Assembly (NCBI GenBank): GCA_040349255.1
Contig: JBEQUE010000185.1
Location: 1-64,000 of the forward strand
Direction: 5' to 3'
From: DATMER01 sp040349255
GTDB taxonomy: Bacteria > Acidobacteriota > Thermoanaerobaculia > Multivoradales > UBA5704
Length of the DNA: 64,000 nucleotides
Part shown: piece by piece, positions 33,202 to 41,152 of the stretch
Layout of the letters: each line of letters begins with the position of its first letter
Numbering within the stretch: the first letter of the stretch is position 1
Translations under genes and position numbers: made by a program
Notes under the pieces: model-generated
The model's database searches: none
Told to the model about the DNA's origin: nothing
Seen by the model: only the letters and a program-made list of their open reading frames with translations

Positions 33202-33804
33202 ATGTTGAGGCGAGGAGAGATCTACGACAATCCGGTGACCGGGGAGCGCGCCATCATCCGGGTCGGCACGGACGAGACGGACGGCGAGCGCCTCGTGGTC
33301 GATATGCAGGCCCTGCCCGGGACGGCGGGGCTCGGCGAGCACATCCATCCTTCCATCGACGAGCGGTACACGGTGGTCCACGGCCGCGTCGGTTTCTCGA
33401 TCGACGGCCGGCGGTCCATCGCGAAGCCTGGCGACTCGGTCCACATCCCGCCGGGCGTGGCCCACGAATGGTGGAACGCGGGCGGCGAGGAGGCGCGCTT
33501 CGTGGTGGAGGTCCGGCCCGCGGCGCGCTTCGAGGCCCTGGTGCGCAACCTCTTCGGCCTCGCCCAGGACGGCCGGACCGACGCCCGGGGCATGCCGGGC
33601 CTGCTCCAGCGCTCGCTTCTCGCCCGGGAGTTCGCCGACGTCATCCGCTTCACGAAGCCGCACCGCCGAATCCAGGCGGTGCTCTTCAAGATCCTGGCGC
33701 CGATCGCCCGGCTGCGCGGCTATCGCGGCAGCTACCCCGAGTACCTGGAGAGGAAGCCTCTCATCCGCCTCTCGGAAGAGACCATGCGGGCGGGCGAGCC
33801 CTGA
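33202..33804 (+). CDS. Cupin domain-containing protein
   Basis: A 200-residue protein. Residues about 25-110 form a cupin barrel: GEHIHPSIDERYTVVHGRVG contains the metal-binding His/Glu pattern of cupin motif 1, and PPGVAHEWWNAG contains motif 2 His. The C-terminal 90 residues are helical and of unknown role (FTKPHRRIQAVLFKILAPIA). Its stop is one base from the stop of the convergent BNR-repeat gene. Confidence 0.85.
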   Translation: MLRRGEIYDNPVTGERAIIRVGTDETDGERLVVDMQALPGTAGLGEHIHPSIDERYTVVHGRVGFSIDGRRSIAKPGDSVHIPPGVAHEWWNAGGEEARFVVEVRPAARFEALVRNLFGLAQDGRTDARGMPGLLQRSLLAREFADVIRFTKPHRRIQAVLFKILAPIARLRGYRGSYPEYLERKPLIRLSEETMRAGEP

Positions 33805-33805
33805 C

Positions 33806-36799
33806 TCACCTCAGGGTCTTCCGGACCTCCTCCCAGCGGGCCAGGGCCGCGTCGAGCCGCTTGCGATAGGTTTCGAAGACCTCGCGCTGCGGTCCGGCCG
33901 GCGCCCGGTCCACGCCCTCGACGTCCGTCGCGAGCGCGCTGAGCACGCCTTCCACGGCGCCGAGGTTGTCCTCCGACGGCCCGCCCAGGAAACGGTCCAG
34001 GTCCGTGGAGCCGGAGCTCTTCTTCGCCTCCCGGACCTCCTCCAGCGCGCCGACGACCCGGTCCAGCGCCTTGGCGACCTCCTCGTAGAAGGCGAACTGG
34101 GCTTCGACGTCAGCGGGCTGGACGCTCACCCGCGGGTCCATGACAACCTCCAGCGGCTGGCTCACGGTGCGGCCGTCCACGGTCAGGCGGACCTCGTAGC
34201 GGCCCGGCGATGCGAGGAGACCCTGGGGCACCAAGGGGGTATCCACGCCGGGCGCCGCCGCGATCGAGAAGTCGTACTCGGACACCTTCGGCCGCGGCAG
34301 GCGGAGGTTCCAGACGAAACGGTTGTGGCCGGGACGGGCCGGCAGCGGCTCGGGGTCCTGGAGCCAGTCGTCGTCGAAATACTGGTTGGCCGCGGGCCGC
34401 TCCGGGGTCTGGTCGCTGCGGAAGCTCCTCGCCACCCGGCCGCGCGGGTCCACGAATTCGAGGACCACCGGCCCCCGGACGCCGGACGGCAGCACGTAGT
34501 CGATCACCGCGCCGGTCGGCGGGTTGGGGTTGCGCGGCTCGTCGAGCGGCAGCGGCGTGTCGCGGTTCTGGTTCAGCCCCACCCGGACCGCCTTCGCCGG
34601 CGCGAACAGGAGGGTGCCGGCCTTCTGCCGGAGAGGCGTGTAGTCGTCCAGCACCCAGATGGCCCGGCCCTCGGTGGCGGCGATCAGGTCGTCGCCGTGG
34701 ATGGTCAGGTCGTTGACGCCGCTCGTAGGCAGGTCGAGCTGCAGCGGCTGCCAGCTTCCGCCGTCGTCGAACGAGACGTGGACGCCCGTGCGCGTGCCGG
34801 CGAAGAGCAGCTCCGGCCGCAGCGGGTCCTGGCGCACGACGTTGACGTGCGAGCCATCCGGCAGGCCGGAGACCGCGAGGCGCCAGGTCTTCCCGAAGTC
34901 GTGGGTGATGTAGACGTAGGGATGGTCGTCGTCCATCCGGTGGCGGTCCACCGCGGCGTAGGCCGTGCCCGGATCGGCCGGCGAGGCCTCGATCTGGGAG
35001 AGGCGGCTCCAGTCAGGCAGCCCTTCCGGAGTTGTGTCCTGCCACGTTTTGCCGCCGTCGCGGGTCAGGTGGATGCGGCCGGTGTCGGCGCCCACCCAGA
35101 CCAGGTCCTTCTCGAGCGGCGAGGGCGCGATGGTCGAGATGACGCCGTAGCCGCAGGCCACCGCGCGCCCGACCGGCACATCTCCAGTGCAGTCTTTCTC
35201 ATTCTCGACGGCTCCGGTGAGGTCGCCGCTGATCGGCGCCCAGGTCTGGCCGCCGTCGATCGAGCGGAAGAGCACCTGCGCCGAGGCGTAGATCGCATGC
35301 GGGGGCAGCTTCGAGATCGCGAGCGGCTGGAGCCAGGTGGTACGGTAGCGCACGGTCCCGGGCCGCGCGCCGTAGCTCGACACCGGCCAGGGCGAGACGT
35401 TCTGGACCTGGCCGGTCTTCGCGTCCCAGCGCGAGACCCGTCCGCCGAGACCGCTGCCGTAGACTACGTCCGGGTTGCCCGGGAACGGGATGACGTAGTC
35501 GCGCTCGTCCGCGCCGGCCGGCTGCCAGTCGCGGAAGGTGAGCTGGCCATAGTCGCTGCGGCTGGCCGCCGAGATCGAGCCGCTGTCCTGCTGGCCGCTG
35601 TAGACCCGGTACGGGAACCGGTCGTCCGTGGCCACGTGGTAGAACTGGCCGGTCGGCTGGTTGTACCAACTGCTCCAGCTCTTCCCGCCGTTGACCGTGA
35701 CCACCGCGCCCTGGTCGGCGCCGGTGGCCATGCGCTCCGGATGCTCCGGGTCGATCCAGAGGAAATGGTAGTCGTCGCCGCCGGGCGCGCCGCGGAAGAA
35801 CTCGACCGTCTTCCCGCCGTCCGTGGAGCGCCGGATCGACTGGCCCATGATGTAGACCGTGTCCTGGTCCTGCGGGTCCACGACGAGCGTCGCGAAGTAG
35901 GCGCTGGCGAGGCTCGCGGTCGGGTTGACCCGCTGCCAGTTGGCGCCGGCGTCGTCCGAGCGGTAGAGGCCCGGAGCCGGGCCGCCGTCGATCGTGGCAT
36001 AGACCCGGGAGCCGCGCGATCCGGGAGCCACCGCGAGTCCGATGCGACCGAGGGGGCCCTCCGGAAGACCGTGGCCGGTCAGGCGAGCCCAGGTGCGGCC
36101 GCCATCGGCGGACTTCCAGATGCCGCTTCCCGGTCCGACGTTCGGGATGAAGTAGGACAGCCACGGATAGCCGCGCACCTGCCAGAGCGAGGCGAAGACC
36201 ACCTCGGGCGCCGCCGGGTCGGCGGCGAGGTCGGTCGCGCCGGTCCGGTCGTCCACGAAAAGCACCTTCTCCCAGGTGCGGCCGCCGTCCGCGGTGCGGA
36301 AGACGCCGCGTTCCGCGTTCGGGCCGAAGAGATGCCCGAGGGCCGCGACCAGAACCACGTCCGGGTTGCGGGGATCGACGAGGATCCGCCCGATGTGGCG
36401 GCTTTCAGCGAGGCCGCGCTTCTCCCAGGTCTTGCCGCCGTCGGCCGAGCGGTAGAGGCCGCTGCCCTGGGTGATGTCCCAGCGGGTGGTGACCTGCCCG
36501 GTTCCCACGTAGATCACCTTCGGGTCGCTTGGCGCCAGGGTCATGGCGCCGACCGCCGCCGCGGCCTCCTGCTGGAAGAGCGGCTCCCAGGTGCGGCCGG
36601 CGTCGGAGGTCTTCCAGACGCCGCCGTCGGCGGTGCCGACGAAGAAGGTCTCCGTGCCGGGGATGCCTTCGGCGGCGGTGGCCCAGCCGGCGCGGAGCGG
36701 TCCGAGGCTGCGCCAGCTCAGGGCCGAAAACGATTCGGGCGGAAGCGCGGCGACAGAGGAAGCGAGGAGGAGGACCGGGGCGAGGCGGCGAGCGTTCAT
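33806..36799 (-). CDS. Secreted VPS10/BNR-repeat beta-propeller protein
   Basis: About 997 residues from ATG 36799 (MNARRLAPVLLLASSVAALP), with a signal peptide. The body has many Asp-box/BNR repeats of the form SxDGGxTW (ADGGVWKTSDAGRTWEPL, RSADGGKTWEKRGL, RTADGGRTWEKVLF), typical of the sortilin/VPS10-like glycosyl-hydrolase-related propellers common in Acidobacteriota. A C-terminal immunoglobulin-like section (GRYEVRLTVDGRTVSQPLEV) and a helical tail follow. No active site is identifiable; it probably binds or processes an extracellular polymer. Confidence 0.87.
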   Translation of the reverse strand: MNARRLAPVLLLASSVAALPPESFSALSWRSLGPLRAGWATAAEGIPGTETFFVGTADGGVWKTSDAGRTWEPLFQQEAAAAVGAMTLAPSDPKVIYVGTGQVTTRWDITQGSGLYRSADGGKTWEKRGLAESRHIGRILVDPRNPDVVLVAALGHLFGPNAERGVFRTADGGRTWEKVLFVDDRTGATDLAADPAAPEVVFASLWQVRGYPWLSYFIPNVGPGSGIWKSADGGRTWARLTGHGLPEGPLGRIGLAVAPGSRGSRVYATIDGGPAPGLYRSDDAGANWQRVNPTASLASAYFATLVVDPQDQDTVYIMGQSIRRSTDGGKTVEFFRGAPGGDDYHFLWIDPEHPERMATGADQGAVVTVNGGKSWSSWYNQPTGQFYHVATDDRFPYRVYSGQQDSGSISAASRSDYGQLTFRDWQPAGADERDYVIPFPGNPDVVYGSGLGGRVSRWDAKTGQVQNVSPWPVSSYGARPGTVRYRTTWLQPLAISKLPPHAIYASAQVLFRSIDGGQTWAPISGDLTGAVENEKDCTGDVPVGRAVACGYGVISTIAPSPLEKDLVWVGADTGRIHLTRDGGKTWQDTTPEGLPDWSRLSQIEASPADPGTAYAAVDRHRMDDDHPYVYITHDFGKTWRLAVSGLPDGSHVNVVRQDPLRPELLFAGTRTGVHVSFDDGGSWQPLQLDLPTSGVNDLTIHGDDLIAATEGRAIWVLDDYTPLRQKAGTLLFAPAKAVRVGLNQNRDTPLPLDEPRNPNPPTGAVIDYVLPSGVRGPVVLEFVDPRGRVARSFRSDQTPERPAANQYFDDDWLQDPEPLPARPGHNRFVWNLRLPRPKVSEYDFSIAAAPGVDTPLVPQGLLASPGRYEVRLTVDGRTVSQPLEVVMDPRVSVQPADVEAQFAFYEEVAKALDRVVGALEEVREAKKSSGSTDLDRFLGGPSEDNLGAVEGVLSALATDVEGVDRAPAGPQREVFETYRKRLDAALARWEEVRKTLR

Positions 36800-36857
36800 G
36801 CCCGGGAGCCTACACCAGCCCGGGCTGATATCCTCTGCCTCCGAAGGAGGCCTCCCC

Positions 36858-38177
36858 ATGCAAGAGTACGTCGAACGCCTTGTGGACCTGACCGACCCCG
36901 CCGCCAACCGGATCTACAACCTGAGCCTGGACGAAGCGCGAGAGTGTCTCCTGGCCGGGGACGCAGGAAGTATTGGAGGCATCGAAGGCTCCTTCGCGCT
37001 GGTGGCGAAGTCGGGCAGGACGGTCCGCCTGGCGCGCTCGCTCGACCGGCCGCTGCGCTATTTCCTCGCCAAGCGCCAGGAGGGGCCGGCGCTGGTCGTG
37101 GCCGACCGCATCGACACGATCCACCACTGGCTGCGCTCCGAGGGGCTCGACGGCCAGTTCCATCCCGCCTACACCCGCATGGTGCCGGCCCACCACGTGG
37201 TCGAGATCGAGCTCGTCGGCTGCCCGGACCCGGCGCCGGTCCACACGCGCTTCTTCACGCCGGAGCGCAACACCCTCGGCACCGACCTGGACGGGATCGG
37301 CCGAGCCTACGTCGGCGCGCTGGCCGACGAGATCTCCCTCTGGCTCCGGCAGGTACCGGAACGCGAGCCGCTCGGCGTCTGCTTCTCGGGCGGCATCGAC
37401 AGCGGCGCGGTGTTCCTCGTGACCTATCACGTTCTCCGCACGCTCGGCATGAGCCCGGCGCGGCTCAAGGCGTTCACGCTCGACCTCGGAGACGGTCCGG
37501 ATCTGGCGCAGGCGCGCGATTTCCTCGACCGGCTCGGCCTCGGGCTCTTCCTCGAAGCGATCGAAGTCGATCCCGCCGGCCTCGACGCCGCCGAGGCGAT
37601 CCGCGTGCTGGAGGACTACAAGCCACTCGACGTCGAGTGCGCGGCGGTCGGCCTCGCGCTCTGCAAGGGCATCCGTCGCCGGTATCCCGAGTGGCGTTAC
37701 CTGATCAACGGCGACGGCGGCGACGAGAACCTGAAGGATTATCCGATCGAGGAGAACCCCGAGCTGACCATCCGCAGCGTGATCCACAACCCCATGCTCT
37801 ACCAGGAAGGCTGGGGCGTCGGAAAGATGAAACATTCGCTCACCTACAGCGGTGGCCTCAGTCGCGCCTACGCCCGGACCTACGCGCCGGCGCGCCGGTA
37901 CGGTTTCGAAGGCTTCAGCCCGTTCACGAGGCCGTCCGTGATCGCGGTGGCCGAGGGCATTCCGTTCATCGAGCTGACCGATCACGACGTGGCGAAGCTC
38001 TATGCGCTCAAGGGTGAGATCGTGGCGCGCGGCGTGCGGGCGGTCACCGGCCTGGAGATGCCGGTCTTCCCGAAGCGGCGCTTCCAGCACGGCGCGCTGC
38101 CGGCCGAGAGGCTCCGCGAACGCCTTCCGGCCCGCGAAGTGGACTACCGCCGGCAGTTCCATGCCCTCTACGCCTGA
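36858..38177 (+). CDS. Asparagine synthetase-related amide ligase lacking the glutaminase Cys
   Basis: A 439-residue protein starting at ATG 36858, six bases after AAGGAGG. The C-terminal half is an asparagine-synthetase-type ATP-pyrophosphatase domain: PP-loop VCFSGGIDSGA and NGDGGDENLKDYP. The N-terminal half resembles the class II glutaminase fold (GIEGSFALV, ARSLDRPLRYF) but has no Cys at position 2, so it cannot release ammonia from glutamine. This is also the situation in beta-lactam synthetases, so ATP-driven amide formation with another nucleophile is likely. It overlaps the next gene by 17 bases and heads a three-gene cluster. Confidence 0.83.
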   Translation: MQEYVERLVDLTDPAANRIYNLSLDEARECLLAGDAGSIGGIEGSFALVAKSGRTVRLARSLDRPLRYFLAKRQEGPALVVADRIDTIHHWLRSEGLDGQFHPAYTRMVPAHHVVEIELVGCPDPAPVHTRFFTPERNTLGTDLDGIGRAYVGALADEISLWLRQVPEREPLGVCFSGGIDSGAVFLVTYHVLRTLGMSPARLKAFTLDLGDGPDLAQARDFLDRLGLGLFLEAIEVDPAGLDAAEAIRVLEDYKPLDVECAAVGLALCKGIRRRYPEWRYLINGDGGDENLKDYPIEENPELTIRSVIHNPMLYQEGWGVGKMKHSLTYSGGLSRAYARTYAPARRYGFEGFSPFTRPSVIAVAEGIPFIELTDHDVAKLYALKGEIVARGVRAVTGLEMPVFPKRRFQHGALPAERLRERLPAREVDYRRQFHALYA

Positions 38178-39132
38178 GCCCTACCCGGAGCGGGCCGCCG
38201 ACCGCGACGCCTGGATCCTGGCCCGCCGAGATGACTCCGCACGCGCCGCGCTCGACCCACGCCGGCCCTACGCGTTTCTCGTGGAGGACGAGCGCGCCGA
38301 GGACGGCGAGGTCGTGCCGGTCGCCACCCTCTTCCTCACCAATCGGGAGTGCCCGTGGCGCTGCCTGATGTGCGATCTCTGGCAGAGCACGCTCACCGAA
38401 AAGCTGCCGCCCGGCGCCATTCCCGAACAGATCGATCACGCGCTCGCGAACCTGCCGCCGGCGCGCCAGATCAAGCTTTACAACAGCGGCAGCTATTTCG
38501 ATCCGAACGCCATCCCGGTCGAGGACGACGAGGCGGTCGCCGCACGCGTGAGACATTTCGAACGCGTGATCGTCGAATCGCACCCGGCGCTCGTGGGTGA
38601 GCGCTGCCTCCGTCTGCGCGATCTCGTGCAGCCAGCGCAGTTGGAGGTGGCCATGGGCCTGGAGACCGTCCATCCCGTCGCGGGACCGCGGCTCAACAAG
38701 CGCATGACGCTCGACGGCTTCGCGCGGGCCGCCGATTTCCTGCGGGACAACGGGATCGCGCTGCGCGTCTTCATCCTGGTCAAGCCGCCGTTCCTCGACG
38801 AAGCGGAAGGGCTGGAGTGGGCCTTGCGCTCGCTCGATTTCGCGTTCGACTGCGGCGCCACGGTCGCGGCGCTCATCCCGACCCGATTTGGCAACGGCGC
38901 CATGGAATCGCTAGGTAAGCAGGGCCTGTTCTCGCCGCCCAGGCTCGCCACGCTCGAAGCCGCGCTGGCGGCCGGCATTGAAAAAAAGCGTGGTCGCGTC
39001 TTCGCCGACCTCTGGGATCTGGAGCGGTTTTCCGACTGTCCGCACTGTTTCGAGGCGCGCGCCGAGCGCCTCCGGATCCTGAATCTCACCCAGACCGTGC
39101 CGGCGCTCCCACCGTGCAAATGTTCGACCTAG
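38161..39132 (+). CDS. Radical SAM enzyme (TIGR01210/RaSEA-like family)
   Basis: A 323-residue radical SAM protein from ATG 38161. The [4Fe-4S]/SAM site is RECPWRCLMCDLW (CxxxCxxC). SAM-contact and barrel motifs follow: IKLYNSGSYFDPNAIP, VESHPALVGERCL, VAMGLETVHP and LIPTRFGNGAME. A C-terminal Cys group (CPHCF, then CKC) may bind a second metal. The closest families I recall are the archaeosine-type RaSEA proteins and their bacterial relatives. It overlaps both neighbours (17 and 19 bases), so the three proteins are probably made in fixed ratio for one pathway. Confidence 0.82.
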   Translation: MPSTPEPYPERAADRDAWILARRDDSARAALDPRRPYAFLVEDERAEDGEVVPVATLFLTNRECPWRCLMCDLWQSTLTEKLPPGAIPEQIDHALANLPPARQIKLYNSGSYFDPNAIPVEDDEAVAARVRHFERVIVESHPALVGERCLRLRDLVQPAQLEVAMGLETVHPVAGPRLNKRMTLDGFARAADFLRDNGIALRVFILVKPPFLDEAEGLEWALRSLDFAFDCGATVAALIPTRFGNGAMESLGKQGLFSPPRLATLEAALAAGIEKKRGRVFADLWDLERFSDCPHCFEARAERLRILNLTQTVPALPPCKCST

Positions 39133-40556
39133 CGATCGTGGGCTCCGGCTTCGGCGGCTCGCTGCTGGCGATGATCGCGCGCCGGCTCGGCCGCTCCGTG
39201 GTGCTGCTCGAAAGAGGCCGGCATCCGCGCTTCGCGATCGGCGAGTCCTCCACGCCGCTCGCGAACCTGCTCCTGGAGGAGATGGCGGTCCACTACGACC
39301 TGCCGCGCCTCCTCCCGCTGGCGAAGTGGGGGTCCTGGCAGGGCGAGTATCCGGAGATCGGCTGCGGACTGAAGCGCGGTTTCACCTTCTATCACCCTTC
39401 GACCGACCGGCCGCTCCTGGTCGCGGCGAGCCCGCGCGACGAGATCGCGGACACGCACTGGTACCGTCCCGATTTCGATCACTTTCTCGTACGCGAAGCC
39501 GAGCGCATGGGAGTGATCTATCATGATCAGGTCGCGCTCGACCGCTTCACGCCGGACACGGGCGAGATCGAAGGAAGCGGTCTCAAAATTCGCGCCCGCT
39601 TCGTGGTGGACGCCACGGGGCCGCGAGGCTTCCTCCACCGCGTCCTGAGCCTGCCGGAGGCGCCGTTCGAAAATCTTCCGAAAACCGAGGGGCTGTACGC
39701 CCACTTCCGAGGCGTGCGGCATTCGGCGGCTCCGGAAGAAACGCCACCCTATCCGGTGGACGACGCCGCGGTCCATCACGTTTTCGACGGCGGCTGGATC
39801 TGGGTGCTGCGCTTCAACAACGGGATCACGAGCGCCGGAGTCGCCGCCGCCATGGACCTGTCCGAGGGCAAGCCGGCCTGGAAACGGCTGCTCGCCCGCC
39901 TGCCCAGAGTGGCCGGGCTGTTCGCCGAAGCCGAGCCAATCACACCGTTCATCCACCACAAGCCCCTCGCCTTCCGCAGTGCCCGGGTCGTCGGCGAGCG
40001 TTGGGCGATGCTGCCTTCCGCGGCGGGCTTCGTCGATCCTCTGCTCTCGACCGGTTTTCCCATGACCTTGCTCGGCGTAACTCGCCTGGCCGGAATCCTC
40101 GAGCAGGAAAGCTTCGAAAAGCTTCCGGACTATGGAGCCGAGACGACCGAAGCCCTGCTCGCCGCCGAGCGGCTGGTCGCCGCGCTCTACGTCAACATGG
40201 CCGACTTTCCGCTCTTCTCGGCGCTTTCGCTCCTCTACTTCGCCGCGGCTTCCTACACAGAGACCGCCCGTCGCCTGGGCCGGCCGGAGCTCGCCGGCGC
40301 GTTCCTGATGAGCGATCACCCGCGCTTCGGCCCGGAATTGCGTGCTTGCTGCGAAGCGGCCTTGAATCATCCCGATCCGGCAGCGCTGATCGAGCGCATC
40401 CACCGCGCCATCGAGCCGATTGACGTGGCGGGCCTCGGCGACCGGCAGCGGCGGAACTGGTATCCGGTCAAGGCTGAGGACCTGCTGAATGCCGCCGGCA
40501 AGCTGGGAGCGACTCAGGAGGAGATCCGGGGACTCCTGAGGCGCTCCGGTTTCTGA
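39114..40556 (+). CDS. FAD-dependent oxidoreductase (tryptophan halogenase/geranylgeranyl reductase fold)
   Basis: A 480-residue flavoprotein. The FAD site is LAIVGSGFGGSLLAMIARRL with LLERG, followed by FAIGESSTPLAN, characteristic of the halogenase/GGR group. The mid-protein motif is GGWIWVLRFNNG: halogenases have WxWxIP here, and the IP is absent, so halogenation is not supported; hydroxylation, reduction or dehydrogenation is more likely. Late motif SAAGFVDPLLSTGFPMTLLG is the conserved FAD-ribityl contact. The start is a GTG at 39114; an ATG at 39120 is an alternative. It overlaps the radical SAM gene by 19 bases. Confidence 0.83.
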   Translation: MQMFDLAIVGSGFGGSLLAMIARRLGRSVVLLERGRHPRFAIGESSTPLANLLLEEMAVHYDLPRLLPLAKWGSWQGEYPEIGCGLKRGFTFYHPSTDRPLLVAASPRDEIADTHWYRPDFDHFLVREAERMGVIYHDQVALDRFTPDTGEIEGSGLKIRARFVVDATGPRGFLHRVLSLPEAPFENLPKTEGLYAHFRGVRHSAAPEETPPYPVDDAAVHHVFDGGWIWVLRFNNGITSAGVAAAMDLSEGKPAWKRLLARLPRVAGLFAEAEPITPFIHHKPLAFRSARVVGERWAMLPSAAGFVDPLLSTGFPMTLLGVTRLAGILEQESFEKLPDYGAETTEALLAAERLVAALYVNMADFPLFSALSLLYFAAASYTETARRLGRPELAGAFLMSDHPRFGPELRACCEAALNHPDPAALIERIHRAIEPIDVAGLGDRQRRNWYPVKAEDLLNAAGKLGATQEEIRGLLRRSGF

Positions 40557-40584
40557 TATCATACGACCCCAAGGTGGACGACAA

Positions 40585-40809
40585 ATGCCTCTTCCCAATC
40601 CTCTGATCACGTCAGCAGCCGAGCGTCTAGGCGGCACTCCTGTCTTCGCGGGGACGCGCGTTCCAGTCCAGGCCCTACTCGATTATCTGGAAGGTGGGGA
40701 CTCTCTGGACGATTTCCTGATGGACTTCCCGTCCGTCACGCGCGAGCACGCGATCGCCGTTCTCGAGGCGGCCAAGTCGGCCCTCCTCGCTCGGACTTCG
40801 GCTGCATAA
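40585..40809 (+). CDS. DUF433 antitoxin-like protein
   Basis: A 74-residue protein with the DUF433 pattern: ERLGGTPVFAGTRVPVQALL, then DYLEGGDSLDDFLMDFPSVT, a winged-helix-like DNA-binding fold. A start-proximal AAGGTGG ribosome-binding site is seen. It precedes the DUF5615 protein by seven bases, the arrangement of known DUF433/DUF5615 pairs, which are treated as VapBC-like toxin-antitoxin or regulatory modules. It lies 28 bases after the flavoprotein gene. Confidence 0.85.
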   Translation: MPLPNPLITSAAERLGGTPVFAGTRVPVQALLDYLEGGDSLDDFLMDFPSVTREHAIAVLEAAKSALLARTSAA

Positions 40810-40816
40810 CCGGTCT

Positions 40817-41152
40817 GTGGCTGAAAGTCCTATACGGGTACTCCTGGATACCTGCGTTCCAAGACGTCTGGCGCGGGATCTGTCAGGATTCGAAGTCCGG
40901 CACGCCACCGAGATGGGTTGGGGCGACCTGGATGACGGCCCGCTTCTCGAGGCCATGGAGGGACGCTTCGATGCGCTCGTCACCGTCGATCAGAATCTTC
41001 CTTATCAGCAGAATCTCAAGGCCCGCACGTTCGCGGTTCTCGTGCTCCGGGCCCATAGCAACCGCCTTACCGATCTTGCGCGGCTGGTGCCCAGGCTGCG
41101 TGCCGCTCTGAAGCGAGCGGCGCCCGGTCAATTGATCGAGCTGTCGGAATAG
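40817..41152 (+). CDS. DUF5615 PIN-like protein (putative RNase toxin)
   Basis: A 111-residue protein from a GTG at 40817. The first acidic residue, RVLLDTCVPRRLA, and the later TVDQNLPYQQNL fit the PIN-domain-like DUF5615 fold (Asp/Asn catalytic residues). The HATEMGWGDLDDGPLLEAME stretch is a family hallmark. It probably acts as an RNase controlled by the upstream DUF433 protein. Its stop codon directly abuts the stop of drmB on the other strand, with no base between. Confidence 0.85.
   Translation: MAESPIRVLLDTCVPRRLARDLSGFEVRHATEMGWGDLDDGPLLEAMEGRFDALVTVDQNLPYQQNLKARTFAVLVLRAHSNRLTDLARLVPRLRAALKRAAPGQLIELSE

Noticed and set aside
39114..40556. Flavin-dependent halogenase
   Set aside because: The fold matches, but the WxWxIP motif reads GWIWVLRF, without the IP.
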